DNA from: Pseudomonadota bacterium
Lineage (GTDB): Bacteria > Pseudomonadota > Alphaproteobacteria > Rhizobiales > Devosiaceae
Direction of reading: 5' to 3'
Length of the DNA stretch: 17,015 nt
Assembly (NCBI GenBank): GCA_023427545.1
Contig: JAEZBF010000228.1
Span: 1 to 17,015, forward strand
The notes beneath the pieces are model-generated. The model did no database searches. It was not told where the DNA came from and saw only the letters and a list, made by a program, of their open reading frames with translations. Below are positions 6,833 to 15,162 of this stretch, in pieces. Position numbers and translations under genes: made by a program. Position 1 is the first letter of the stretch; each line of letters opens with the position of its first letter.

Positions 6833-7750
6833 TCACGCGGCCTGTAGGCGGGCCCGCTCTTCGGCCGCCGCCCGCACCTCCGCGTCACGAAACGGAGACC
6901 GTGGGTCGTAGCGGTCACGCAACCAGTCGCCGATGAGGTTGCTTGACATCACGACGAGGAAGATCGCGATGCCGGGCAGCGCCGCCAGCCACCAGGAAGT
7001 GGCGACGTAGTTGCGGCCGGACGCAAGCATTCCGCCCCATGTTGCGACTTCCGCCCCCATGCCCAGTCCCAGGAACGACAGCGATGCAAGCGAAAGGATA
7101 GTTGCGCCGAGGTCGAGCACAGCCAGCACCAGCACGGTCGGCATGATGTTGGGCAGCAGGTGTTTGACCATCACTCCGATGGCAGAGACCCCCAGCACCT
7201 TGGCTGAGAGCGCATATTCGCGTTCCCGCAGTTGCAGCACCTCGCCGCGCACTGGACGGGCAAATCCGGGCCAGCCGCTGAGCACAAGCGCAATGACGAG
7301 CTTGTCCAGGCCCTGGCCCAGCACCGCCACCAGAGCTATGGCGAGCAGCAGGAAGGGAAAGGCGAGCCACATGTCGACGATGCGCATGATGACCGTGTCC
7401 ACCCAGCCGCCGACGTATCCGGACACGAGGCCGATGGCGACGCCGACGATGGCGGTCAGCAGCATCACCGCGAACCCGACCGCAAGCGAGAGCTGGGCCC
7501 CGTATATGAGCCGCGATAGCACGTCACGGCCCAACTGGTCTGTTCCCAGCGGGAAGCCCGGCGTGCCTGGCGGCTTGAGCCGGTTGACGAGTGACTGCGC
7601 GCTCGGGCCGTGCGGAGCGATCAGCGGAGCCAGAATTGCGATCAGCACGAAGGCCAGGAGGGTCAGCCAGGCGACGACGATAATGGCGTTGGGCAGCGGG
7701 CGCATCCGCACCCGATTGACCCTGCTGCCGATAGCGGCGGTGATGCTCAT
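6833..7750 (-). CDS. DppC/OppC-type ABC transporter permease
   Basis: An inner-membrane permease of the dipeptide/oligopeptide/nickel importer family. From the ATG at 7750 it is 305 residues, the normal length. It has an N-terminal membrane helix (around LPNAIIVVAWLTLLAFVLIA), the family's periplasmic segment GTPGFPLGTDQLGRDVLSRL, and further membrane helices. The cytoplasmic EAA-like coupling loop reads LSAKVLGVSAIGVMVKHLLP and contacts the ATPases. A longer version starting with TTG at 7792 is possible, but ATG 7750 gives the ATGA overlap with the DppB-type gene that recurs across this locus and removes a non-conserved 14-residue extension. It is the last gene of the transporter operon, and it pairs with the permease encoded immediately upstream. 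Confidence 0.94.
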   Translation of the reverse strand: MSITAAIGSRVNRVRMRPLPNAIIVVAWLTLLAFVLIAILAPLIAPHGPSAQSLVNRLKPPGTPGFPLGTDQLGRDVLSRLIYGAQLSLAVGFAVMLLTAIVGVAIGLVSGYVGGWVDTVIMRIVDMWLAFPFLLLAIALVAVLGQGLDKLVIALVLSGWPGFARPVRGEVLQLREREYALSAKVLGVSAIGVMVKHLLPNIMPTVLVLAVLDLGATILSLASLSFLGLGMGAEVATWGGMLASGRNYVATSWWLAALPGIAIFLVVMSSNLIGDWLRDRYDPRSPFRDAEVRAAAEERARLQAA

Positions 7751-8775
7751 GCTGCCCCCTTGCGGCCAAGCTTGATACGCGGGTCCAGCCAACCATGCAC
7801 GATGTCGGCAGTGAGGTTGGCGAGAATGACAATCACCGTGAGCAGCACCACAACACCCTGTACTACGGGGAAATCACGGGAGTTGATCGCCTGTATGAGC
7901 AGGAACCCCATGCCGGGATAGGCGAATACGGTTTCGATAACGATTGTGCCGCTGAGCAGCGCGCCGATGCGAAGGCCGATGATGACGGCCGTGGTCGGCA
8001 GAGCGTTGTGGAGCATGTGCCCGACGATGGCGCGCTCGCCGAGCCCCCGGGCGCGGAAGGCATCGATAAAGTCCTGGTGCTTGACCTCGAGCAGGCCCGA
8101 GCGCAGCACGCGCACGAACTGGCCAGCGATGTGTGTGCCCAAGGTGAATGCGGGCAGGATAAGGTGCATGAAGACCGACCCCGCCGATCGCCAATTCCCC
8201 GTGAGCAGGGAGTCGGTAAGCGGCATGCCCGTGATGCGCTGAATGCTGAGCTGGGGATCGAGCACCCCGCTGACGGGGAAGATGGGCACCCAGACCGCGA
8301 GGAACATGATCAGCAGGATGCCCTGCCAGAAGCTGGGCATGGACACGCCGATGAGGGCGAACGCGGTGCTGCCACGGTCCCAGAAGGTGTTCTGCTTGAG
8401 GGCTGACAGAATGGCCACGGGAACGGCGATGAAGAGCGCAATGATGAGCGCAGCGATCGAGAGCTCGATCGTGAGCGGCAAAGCGCGGCCGACCATCTGA
8501 AGCACCGGCTCGCCCCCGCGGATGATGGAGTTGCCGAAGTCGCCGTGGATCATGTCGGTGAGGAAGCGCAGGTACTGGACCGGCAGCGGCTGGTCCATGC
8601 CCAGCATCTGCTGGTAGCGCATCCGCGCCTCGCCCAGGTTGGCATCGTCGCCATCGCCGAACATCAATGCCACAGGGTCGCCGGGCATTACGCGCAGAAT
8701 GACGAAGACAATGACCGTCACTCCGAGAACGACGACGAGCGTCTGAAGCAGCCTGTCGATAATGTACCTGGTCAC
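7747..8775 (-). CDS. DppB/OppB-type ABC transporter permease
   Basis: A 342-residue inner-membrane permease. The opening RYIIDRLLQTLVVVLGVTVIVFVILRVMPGDP is a hallmark of the DppB/OppB family (first membrane helix followed by the conserved PGDP). The EAA loop DAFRARGLGERAIVGHMLHNALP and the C-terminal ETVFAYPGMGFLL segment are also typical. The start is GTG at 8775, supported by the conserved N-terminus and a GGA/GGG-rich stretch upstream. The gap to the binding-protein gene is 85 bp and contains a strong hairpin. Its stop overlaps the DppC-type start. Together with that permease it forms the translocation pore; the imported compound is not predictable from the permease. Confidence 0.95.
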   Translation of the reverse strand: MTRYIIDRLLQTLVVVLGVTVIVFVILRVMPGDPVALMFGDGDDANLGEARMRYQQMLGMDQPLPVQYLRFLTDMIHGDFGNSIIRGGEPVLQMVGRALPLTIELSIAALIIALFIAVPVAILSALKQNTFWDRGSTAFALIGVSMPSFWQGILLIMFLAVWVPIFPVSGVLDPQLSIQRITGMPLTDSLLTGNWRSAGSVFMHLILPAFTLGTHIAGQFVRVLRSGLLEVKHQDFIDAFRARGLGERAIVGHMLHNALPTTAVIIGLRIGALLSGTIVIETVFAYPGMGFLLIQAINSRDFPVVQGVVVLLTVIVILANLTADIVHGWLDPRIKLGRKGAA

Positions 8776-8812
8776 CTGACCCGATCCGTCCTTGCTCTAG
8801 GTTTATCCGGGC

Positions 8813-8847
8813 GGGGTTCGCCGCGAGCGCAGCAGGCGGCAAACCCC
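8813..8847 (-). repeat. Intercistronic hairpin between binding-protein and permease genes
   Basis: Arms 8813-8824 and 8836-8847 form a 12-bp stem, with one G-U pair in the minus-strand RNA, around an 11-nt loop. It lies 13 nt past the binding-protein stop codon and about 37 nt before the DppB-type start. In the transcribed (minus) direction no run of U follows, so it does not look like an intrinsic terminator. Such hairpins after binding-protein genes (as known for malE-malF) stabilise the upstream mRNA or stop 3' decay so that the periplasmic protein is made in excess; that role is inferred here. Confidence 0.65.
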
Positions 8848-8860
8848 TCTTTTGCGGGCA

Positions 8861-10435
8861 TCACTTGGTGAGCGTGACTTTGTAGAGGTCGAACATCTGG
8901 CCTGCCGGCGATCCGGTGAAGCCGTTGACGTACGGCTGCATCGCCCAGACTTCCGCTTCTCCGAACAGCGGCACCCACGGGACCTCCCCCTCGGAGAGCT
9001 GCCTGACGACGTCTTCCAGCAGAGCCTTGCGCTTTGCCGGGTCGACCTCCGCGCGCTCGGCGGCGATCTTCTCGTCCAGCTCGTGGTTACAGAAGCCGGT
9101 GCGCACACGGTCCGTTTCGAGGCGCGAGCACTCGAACTGGTTGTTGTAGTAGGCGCCGTCGAAGTCGCCAGAGCCGTAGCCCGCGCCTGCGAGCATCAGG
9201 TCGAAGTCACCGCTGTCGTTGGCCAGCGTGTGTGCGGCCGTATCGAGCACCACTGCGGTCACGTTCATGCCGTAGCCGCGCAGCTGCTCGGCGATGGCTT
9301 CTGCTGCCAGCTCCCACTGCTGTTGGACAAGCAGCTCGATCGGCTGCGTCACCTTCGACAAAACTGCCCGGGCCGCCTCCGGATCGTAGGGGAAGGGATC
9401 GTAGCCCTCGATGAAGCCTTCTTGGCCGATGCCCGGGACCTGCTCGTAAGGGAGCGCCAGTCCCTGGTAGAGGTTGTCAACGATCGCCTGCTTGTCGATA
9501 GCCATGTTCATGGCGCGGCGAACCTCGACGTCGGCGAAGGGCGAGCCCTCGCGTACGTTCATCATGAGCGTGCGCGTTGCGGTGCCCGGGACGATCTCGA
9601 GCTTCATGCCGGCAGAGCGGAGCTGAGGGACGAAATCCGGGCTCACCGGATAGATCATGTCCACCGAGCCGGCGATGAGTTCGGCCACTCGGGTCGATTC
9701 CTCGGGGATTGTGCGCCAGATGATCCTGGAGACGCCGGGCGGGCCCTGCCAATAATCCTCGAATGCGTCCATGACGACCCGCTGATCGGGAATCCACTCA
9801 ACAAACTTGAACGGTCCGACGCCGATCACGGGCGCGGTGCGCGCCTCGTCAAGCGTCAGCTTCTCGTACGTCCCCTTGTGCAGGACCTCTTGGCCGCTGA
9901 AGTGGAAGCCTTCGACCGCATCTTCGGGAGGCCCGAAAGGGACCTTGGTCGTCCAGCGCACGGTGTAGCGGTTGATAGCCTGTACGCCCTCGACGTTGGT
10001 CATGTTGCCCATGCTGGCGCGCGGCGACTTGTTGGCGGGGTCCCACAGGCGCTCGAAGGTGAAGACGATGTCATCCGACGTCAGTTCATCGCCGTTGTGG
10101 AAGTGCACTCCCTCACGGATCTTGACGTCATAGTGTCTCTCGTCGACTTGGGTTACTGACTCCGCCAGCAGCGGCACCAGTTCGAGGGTGGGCGGCTGCT
10201 GGTAATAGAGCTTATCCCGCATCGCGTGCGAAATGATCTGTGTATAGCGCTGGCGGTGCATTTGCGGGTCCATGGTCCCCGGATCCCATTGCCAGCCGAT
10301 GGTGAGCGTCCCAGAGGGCGCTCCCGGCGCCTCTTGGGCAGCCGCACCCATACCCGACATAAGTTCGATCGTGATGGCGGCGGCCAATGCGATGCCGCTC
10401 ACCGGCCACGCCGGGCCAATCCTGAATTTAATCAC
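8861..10435 (-). CDS. Extracellular solute-binding protein, family 5 (DppA/OppA type)
   Basis: A 524-residue periplasmic substrate-binding protein for the adjacent ABC importer. Residues 1-33 form a Sec signal peptide (basic MIKFR, hydrophobic core, AAA before the likely cleavage site at QEAPG). The mature part shows the family-5 pattern GTLTIGWQWDPGTMDPQM, LVPLLAESVTQVDERHYDVKIREGVHFHNGDELTSDDIVFTFERL and the later VGPFKFVEW segment. The start is GTG at 10435, set by a strong AGGAGGAG ribosome-binding site at 10439-10446, which overlaps the stop codon of the upstream ATPase gene. Family-5 proteins bind peptides but also opines, sugars, nickel and plant or aromatic acids, so the surrounding acyl-CoA genes are a better guide to ligand class than the protein itself. 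No lipobox Cys is seen. Confidence 0.95.
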   Translation of the reverse strand: MIKFRIGPAWPVSGIALAAAITIELMSGMGAAAQEAPGAPSGTLTIGWQWDPGTMDPQMHRQRYTQIISHAMRDKLYYQQPPTLELVPLLAESVTQVDERHYDVKIREGVHFHNGDELTSDDIVFTFERLWDPANKSPRASMGNMTNVEGVQAINRYTVRWTTKVPFGPPEDAVEGFHFSGQEVLHKGTYEKLTLDEARTAPVIGVGPFKFVEWIPDQRVVMDAFEDYWQGPPGVSRIIWRTIPEESTRVAELIAGSVDMIYPVSPDFVPQLRSAGMKLEIVPGTATRTLMMNVREGSPFADVEVRRAMNMAIDKQAIVDNLYQGLALPYEQVPGIGQEGFIEGYDPFPYDPEAARAVLSKVTQPIELLVQQQWELAAEAIAEQLRGYGMNVTAVVLDTAAHTLANDSGDFDLMLAGAGYGSGDFDGAYYNNQFECSRLETDRVRTGFCNHELDEKIAAERAEVDPAKRKALLEDVVRQLSEGEVPWVPLFGEAEVWAMQPYVNGFTGSPAGQMFDLYKVTLTK

Positions 10436-10444
10436 CTGCTCCTC

Positions 10445-11319
<875 letters not shown>

Positions 11320-11323
<4 letters not shown>

Positions 11324-12324
11324 GCCGCAACTCCAACCGGGTTGATGCAGCGAATCTCGCTGTCTCCGACGTTGCGGCGCGGCGGCAGTGCCGTGCAGCA
11401 CTCGTCGAGGCGGTTGAAGCAGCGGGCCGCGAAGGGGCAGGATCTCAGGTCCCCTAGCACCTGGATGGGGGATCCGGCGATAGGCCGGAACGGGCGGTGG
11501 TCACCGATACGCGGCATCGATTGCAGCAGCGCGCTCGTGTAGGGATGGCGGGGGCTATCGAACAGTGCGTACACGTCGGCCTGCTCGGCGACGATGCCTC
11601 CGTAAAGGACGGCGACACGATCGCAAGTTTGCGCCACGACCCCTAGATCGTGGGTAATCATGATGACCCCTGCCCCACGCGCCGCACAGGCCTCGAGCAA
11701 AAGGTCGAGCACCTTGCGCTGCACGGTCACGTCGAGCGCGGAAGTCACCTCATCGGCGATGATCAGCTCGGGCTCCGAGATCAGGGCCGCTGCGAGCACC
11801 ACCCGCTGGCGCATGCCACCGGAGAGCTGGTGCGGAAAGGCGCGCAGCGTTGCGGCAGGATCGACGATCTTGAGCTCAGCCAAAAGGTCGCGCGCCATGC
11901 CGAGCGCCGCTGAGTTGCCAATAGTACGGTGGATCTGGAGGGTTTCAACGAGCTGAGCGCCGATCGTCCGCACCGGATCAAGCGCCGTCAGCGCATCCTG
12001 GAACACGTAGCCGATGTTGGAGCCCCTGACCTGGCGCAGCCGCGAACGCGAGGCGCCGATAAGTTCCTCACCCTTGTAGCGGACGCTGCCCCCCATCTTG
12101 GTCTTGGGCGGTAGCAGGCCAATGATGCCCTTTGCGGTCGCCGACTTGCCGGCCCCGGACTCGCCGACAACGCCAAACACCTCGCCCTTGCGAACGGAGA
12201 AGCTCACAGAGGAGACGGCGGCCACCGGGCCGAACCGGATGGATAGGTTCTCTACTTCCAGCAGCGCCGGGCCAGCTGCTATGGAAACCAGATCGCGAGC
12301 ACCTGCTTGCGCCATGACATTCAT
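11320..12324 (-). CDS. DppD/OppD-type ABC transporter ATPase
   Basis: An ATPase of 334 residues from ATG 12324 (344 from GTG 12354). It contains Walker A GESGAGKS (54-61), signature LSGGMRQR (167-174), Walker B LIIADEVTSALD, switch His in MITHD, and the C-terminal CPFAARC...C...C array typical of DppD proteins that bind an Fe-S cluster. Two conserved prolines are changed: FQDA instead of FQDP, and DEV instead of DEP, while the catalytic Glu is kept. The start is uncertain. GTG 12354 lies inside a putative operator and about 30 nt from the nearest good ribosome-binding site. ATG 12324 overlaps (ATGA) the stop of a possible 17-codon leader frame that is well spaced from that site, so I prefer it. 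It is the first structural gene of the transporter operon. Confidence 0.93.
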
Positions 12325-12374
12325 GGGCACTTTGGACTCGGCAGCAACTTCCACATAATGAAAGTATTTGTCAC
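12321..12374 (-). CDS. Possible 17-residue leader peptide before the transporter operon
   Basis: A GTG at 12374 opens a short frame reading VTNTFIMWKLLPSPKCP (first codon GTG). It ends in a TGA that overlaps the downstream ATG 12324 as ATGA. An AGGGAGGAG ribosome-binding site at 12385-12393 lies 10 nt before it, whereas no comparable site precedes any dppD start. The frame may translationally couple the first transporter ATPase, matching the overlap style of the rest of the locus. It is very short and could be chance. Confidence 0.3.
   Translation of the reverse strand: MTNTFIMWKLLPSPKCP
12349..12363. promoter_or_regulatory. Putative IclR operator before the transporter operon
   Basis: TTCCACATAATGAAA matches TTCCA-N5-TGGAA with one mismatch. 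It sits about 70 bp downstream of a TTGACA box and overlaps the alternative GTG start of the DppD-type gene. A regulator bound here would act as a roadblock or repressor for the transporter genes. Confidence 0.45.
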
Positions 12375-12426
12375 GCCGGCGCCACTCCTCCCTTTTACGG
12401 CCTATGTGTTAACGGTATTGCCCGCC

Positions 12427-12432
12427 TGTCAA
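12427..12432 (-). promoter_or_regulatory. Candidate -35 box for the transporter operon
   Basis: On the minus strand this is a perfect TTGACA, just after the stop codon of the MaoC-type gene. No strong -10 box follows at 16-18 bp: TAACAC at 15 bp or ACATAG at 19 bp are the nearest candidates, so the promoter assignment is tentative. The gap 12325-12437 also carries the leader frame and a putative operator. Confidence 0.3.
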
Positions 12433-12437
12433 CCCAT

Positions 12438-13301
12438 CTAATGAAACTCGGCGCGCCCCATCGCGATGACCTCCCGACCTTGGCTGTCGTGCACTCGGAA
12501 TAGTGCGCCCGCGGCCTCGCGCCACACATCCATGCGCAACGTATCACCGGGCATGACAGGGGCGGTTAGCCGGCCACGCAGCGCCCCAAGAGTCCTCGAA
12601 CCGAACTCTGCGGCAGCCAAATCGAGAGCATGCCCGGCCATTCCCAGGGTCGCCAGGCCATGCAGGATCGGCCGCTCGAAACCGGCCTGACGGGCCACTG
12701 CCGGATGGGAGTGAAGCTCGTTCATGTCACCAGACAGTCGGTAGATAAGCGGCTGCTGCGGTGAAGTCGGGAGCACCAGCACCAGGTCCGGCACGAGCTC
12801 ACCGGGGTCCCAAGGCGGCGCCGACTCCGGGGGATCATGCCGCCCATCCACAGCAAAGCCGCCGTCGCCGCGGCAAAACGACACTTGGTCGAACTCGGCA
12901 ACGAGCGTGCCGGAAACATCGTCCCACAGATCACGCCGAACCGTGACGAGGGCGCCTCGTCCGGCCCCCTTGTCGGTGACCCGCACGACGCGGTGTGCGG
13001 CGCGAACTCTGCCCTTGGCGGGAAGCGATGCATGCAGTCGAAGGGCGACCTCGCCGACCACCATGCGCCGGTAGTCGATGCCCACCTCAGGCTCGCGCAT
13101 CCAGGAGCCCAGCCGCGCCAGCGCCATCGGCATTGTTGCGACCACCTGCGGCGGCTCGTCTGCGACGAAGCGCAGCGCCATCGGATCGAGGGGGTTTGCC
13201 CCGATGTTGAGCCCGAGCGCGTATAGGCGTGTATCCCGCGTAGTATAGGACTGAACGATCGGCGGAAAACGCTTCTGCCGCAGCGCGTCGTAATCGATCA
13301 C
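12438..13301 (-). CDS. MaoC-type double hot-dog enoyl-CoA hydratase 2
   Basis: A 287-residue protein with two hot-dog halves, the architecture of R-specific enoyl-CoA hydratase 2 (MFE-2 hydratase part and MaoC-like dehydratases). The N-terminal half shows RLYALGLNIGANPLDP (25-40), matching the family's YALGVG segment. The catalytic C-terminal half has the hydratase-2 motif as GDMNELHSHPAVARQAGF followed by ERPILHGLATLG; D192 and H197 correspond to the catalytic Asp-His pair. The second Asp of the usual LHxDP is His (HSHP). It is expected to hydrate a trans-2-enoyl-CoA to a 3-hydroxyacyl-CoA. The start is GTG 13301 with GAGGG upstream. It is divergent from the IclR gene and shares its intergenic region and operator. 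Some relatives dehydrate mesaconyl- or methylmalyl-type CoAs, so a dicarboxylic intermediate is possible. Confidence 0.9.
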   Translation of the reverse strand: MIDYDALRQKRFPPIVQSYTTRDTRLYALGLNIGANPLDPMALRFVADEPPQVVATMPMALARLGSWMREPEVGIDYRRMVVGEVALRLHASLPAKGRVRAAHRVVRVTDKGAGRGALVTVRRDLWDDVSGTLVAEFDQVSFCRGDGGFAVDGRHDPPESAPPWDPGELVPDLVLVLPTSPQQPLIYRLSGDMNELHSHPAVARQAGFERPILHGLATLGMAGHALDLAAAEFGSRTLGALRGRLTAPVMPGDTLRMDVWREAAGALFRVHDSQGREVIAMGRAEFH

Positions 13302-13383
13302 CGCTGGCCCTCGGGCAGGAGGTCCGACTTGCGCGCGGTGGTGCGGACTGCCATTCTGCGGAACCCAAAGCGCTCCGCCAGCA

Positions 13384-13412
13384 TTGAACGGCGGAGGTTC
13401 ATTCCATATAGT
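13384..13412 (+). promoter_or_regulatory. Putative sigma70-like promoter of iclR
   Basis: TTGAAC (13384-13389) and TATAGT (13407-13412) are separated by exactly 17 bp and each differs from consensus by one or two bases. Transcription would start near 13419. The -10 box is wholly inside or adjacent to the perfect inverted repeat at 13402-13416, the classic arrangement for autorepression. Confidence 0.6.
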
Positions 13413-13416
13413 GGAA
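13402..13416. promoter_or_regulatory. Putative IclR operator, perfect copy (iclR/maoC)
   Basis: TTCCATATAGTGGAA is a perfect 5-bp inverted repeat with a 5-bp AT-rich spacer, a size and symmetry usual for IclR-family operators. It overlaps the iclR -10 box and lies 100 bp before the divergent MaoC-type gene, so it could control both. Confidence 0.6.
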
Positions 13417-13486
13417 GGAAGCTCGGTCGCGTGCGTCGCAAGTTCACTCCCCTACCCGTCACCAATTGGAAGAGATGGCGAGCTCG

Positions 13487-14350
13487 ATGTCCCTAACAAC
13501 CTCTGAATCCCAATTAATGGAAGATGTAGACGGGATCAATAGCGCTGCCGGTATAGGCTGGACGCGCTATGTCGAATCAGTTGGCCCGCAAGGTGCCCAG
13601 GGAACTGTTCGCATCGCAGCCCTGCTGCGGATCGTCGCCGCCAAGAATGCTAAGGGCATGAAGCTAAACGAGATCGGCGCGATGGCTGGACTTGAGCAGT
13701 CTACCGCCCACCGCATAGTATCGGCGCTGCACAGCGTCGATTTTCTTTCCCGGGACCCGCAGACCCGACGCTATCACTTGGGCCCCCTGCTCTATGAACT
13801 GTTCACGACGGCGTTCCCCCATTTCAACATGCGGGATATCTGCTTTCCCGCAATGGCCAATCTCGCCAGCCGCATGGGCGACACGGTGTACCTTTCGGTG
13901 CGCAGCGGCTTCGATGGGATTTGCGTGGAGCGGCAGGAAGGGAGCTACCCCATCCGCACCTGCACCCTCGACGTCGGCCAGCGGCGCCTCCTCGGCGTCG
14001 GGGCCGGCAACCTGGCCTTGCTCTCGGCGCTCAAGGACATGGAAATCAACACCATCATGGAGCATAACGCGGAGCGCTACGAGGCGTACGGGTTGTCACC
14101 CGAACTGCTGCGGGCGCGCATTGAGCGCGTTCGCGAGCAGGGTTACGTCCACCAGAACGCTGTGTCCTCGACGGAAGTGAAGGCGATCGCGTTGCCCATC
14201 AGGGGACGTACCGGGCATCCGTTCGGGGCCCTCAGCATGACGGCCATTAATGCGCGCATGACTGAGCAGCGGGCGATGGAAGTGGTGGCGGCCCTGCGCG
14301 AGGAGATCGAGGGACTGGAGCAGCGAATCGGCGAACTGGGTTACGTTTAA
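13487..14350 (+). CDS. IclR-family transcriptional regulator
   Basis: A 287-residue regulator from ATG 13487. After a non-conserved N-terminal tail of about 35 residues comes the winged helix-turn-helix (VRIAALLRIVAAKNAKGMKLNEIGAMAGLEQSTAHRIVSALHSVDFL, given by its parts near residues 41-87), with EQSTAHRIVSAL as recognition helix. The IclR effector domain follows, including DTVYLSVRSGFDGICVER and the C-terminal ALPIRGRTGHPFGALSMT. Starts at TTG 13466 and ATG 13475 are also possible; 13487 has a GGAAGAG stretch at usable spacing. The gene faces the MaoC-type gene divergently. Repeats matching one motif at its own promoter and at two other units make it the likely local regulator. IclR proteins can repress or activate in response to catabolic acids or CoA intermediates; the effector is unknown. 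Confidence 0.93.
   Translation: MSLTTSESQLMEDVDGINSAAGIGWTRYVESVGPQGAQGTVRIAALLRIVAAKNAKGMKLNEIGAMAGLEQSTAHRIVSALHSVDFLSRDPQTRRYHLGPLLYELFTTAFPHFNMRDICFPAMANLASRMGDTVYLSVRSGFDGICVERQEGSYPIRTCTLDVGQRRLLGVGAGNLALLSALKDMEINTIMEHNAERYEAYGLSPELLRARIERVREQGYVHQNAVSSTEVKAIALPIRGRTGHPFGALSMTAINARMTEQRAMEVVAALREEIEGLEQRIGELGYV
13508..13522. promoter_or_regulatory. Putative IclR operator within the iclR 5' region
   Basis: TCCCAATTAATGGAA matches TTCCA-N5-TGGAA with one mismatch. Its centre is 106 bp (about ten helical turns) from the perfect site at 13402-13416. It lies just inside the predicted coding region, or in the leader if translation begins further downstream. Confidence 0.4.
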
Positions 14351-14358
14351 TCGCGGTT

Positions 14359-14373
14359 AGCGTGGACCACGCT
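14359..14373. repeat. Palindrome between iclR and gntR
   Basis: AGCGTGG-A-CCACGCT is a perfect 7-bp inverted repeat around a single base, 9 bp after the iclR stop and about 70 bp before gntR. The one-base centre and absence of a T-run argue against an intrinsic terminator. It could be a protein-binding site governing gntR, but it does not resemble the repeat before tcuA. Confidence 0.4.
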
Positions 14374-14444
14374 TCTGAGCCTCACCATCAGTCGCCTCCG
14401 GCCAGGCAAATCGCGACGAAGAGGGCGTTCGTAGCGGCGAGCAC

Positions 14445-15086
14445 ATGAAGATGACCCGTTCGACGCTCGGACGCGACGCGTACCAGGCGATCAGCACCGC
14501 CATACGGGACGGGGTCTACCAGCCTGGTGACCGATTGCGCGAAGACGAGGTCGCAACGCGGTTCGGTATCAGCCGCACGCCCGTCCGGGAGGCGTTAGCA
14601 CGCCTGCAGGAGAAAGGACTGCTCGAAGGAGCGCCCGGCCGCGGGCTTGCAGTCACTGTGCTGGACATGCAGCGCATTTTTGAAATCTATGCTCTCAGGC
14701 TCGAGCTCGAGAGCGTCGTGGCCCGCTTCGCGGCCCAGCACGCGACAGAAGCCGAGGTGCAGAACCTCGACCGTCTGAATGAGAACTTCGCTGCGGCGGC
14801 CGAGCCGGCGGACGCCGCGCGTCTGAACCGCGTATTTCACGCCCGGCTGTACGATGCGGCGCGCAATCGCTACCTGCGCATCGCCGTGGAGGAACTGCAG
14901 GACAGCATAGCGCTGCTGCCGCAGACCACCTTCCTGAGGCCGGGCCGCACCGCGGAAGCGGCCGAAGAACACGCCAATATCGTCGCCGCGATCCGCCATC
15001 ACGACGTCGAGGCAGCCTGGCAGGCCGCACGGGCGCATATCGGGGCTGCCCTGCAGGCGCGACTGGTACTCCTTCAGGGCACGTGA
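14445..15086 (+). CDS. GntR-family regulator, FCD (FadR-type) subfamily
   Basis: A 213-residue protein with an N-terminal winged helix-turn-helix (AYQAISTAIRDGVYQPGDRL, then EDEVATRFGISRTPVREALARL to about residue 62) and a C-terminal all-helical FCD ligand domain. FCD metal-site residues are recognisable as N128 (NRVFH), H132, H176 (EEHANIV) and H198 (ARAHIG). FCD regulators usually bind small carboxylates through this metal. The start at ATG 14445 is conventional but its ribosome-binding site is weak; ATG 14451 is an alternative. It is co-oriented with and just upstream of the TcuA-like gene, and an inverted repeat of GntR type lies in between, so it probably represses tcuAB until a tricarboxylate or related acid is present. 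Confidence 0.93.
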   Translation: MKMTRSTLGRDAYQAISTAIRDGVYQPGDRLREDEVATRFGISRTPVREALARLQEKGLLEGAPGRGLAVTVLDMQRIFEIYALRLELESVVARFAAQHATEAEVQNLDRLNENFAAAAEPADAARLNRVFHARLYDAARNRYLRIAVEELQDSIALLPQTTFLRPGRTAEAAEEHANIVAAIRHHDVEAAWQAARAHIGAALQARLVLLQGT

Positions 15087-15162
15087 CATCGGCGGCGCTT
15101 CGCCCTCGCTCTTAACGCTATCCCTTGGACCCACCTCTCTCGATCCGGTCACTTGCCGCATC

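Larger units (their letters stand above)
13302..13486. other. Divergent control region between the MaoC-type and IclR genes
   Basis: This 185-bp region contains a well-formed rightward promoter and the only perfect copy of the TTCCA-N5-TGGAA motif, entered separately. No clear leftward promoter for the MaoC-type gene could be picked out by eye. A CCAATTGG palindrome at 13462-13469 lies close to the iclR start. Confidence 0.6.

Noticed and set aside
6627..6836. Short minus-strand open frame of 69 codons upstream of the acyl-CoA dehydrogenase gene
   Set aside because: It spans the promoter and both putative operators, has no ribosome-binding site and no family resemblance.
8852..10159. Long open frame (435 codons) on the plus strand
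   Set aside because: It is wholly antisense to the well-supported solute-binding protein gene, and its product shows no recognisable domain. Long antisense frames are usual in GC-rich DNA.
11324..11401. Upstream extension of the DppF-type gene to 11401
   Set aside because: It would add 26 non-conserved residues overlapping the conserved Cys-rich end of the DppD-type gene; ATG 11323 fits the overlap pattern better.
13457..13471. A further TGGAA half-site and CCAATTGG palindrome near the iclR start
   Set aside because: The left arm (CGTCA) matches only two of five positions of TTCCA, so it was not counted as an operator.
15087..15110. GC-rich short stem (GGCG...CGCC) after the gntR stop
   Set aside because: A 4-bp stem without a T-run does not support a terminator call.
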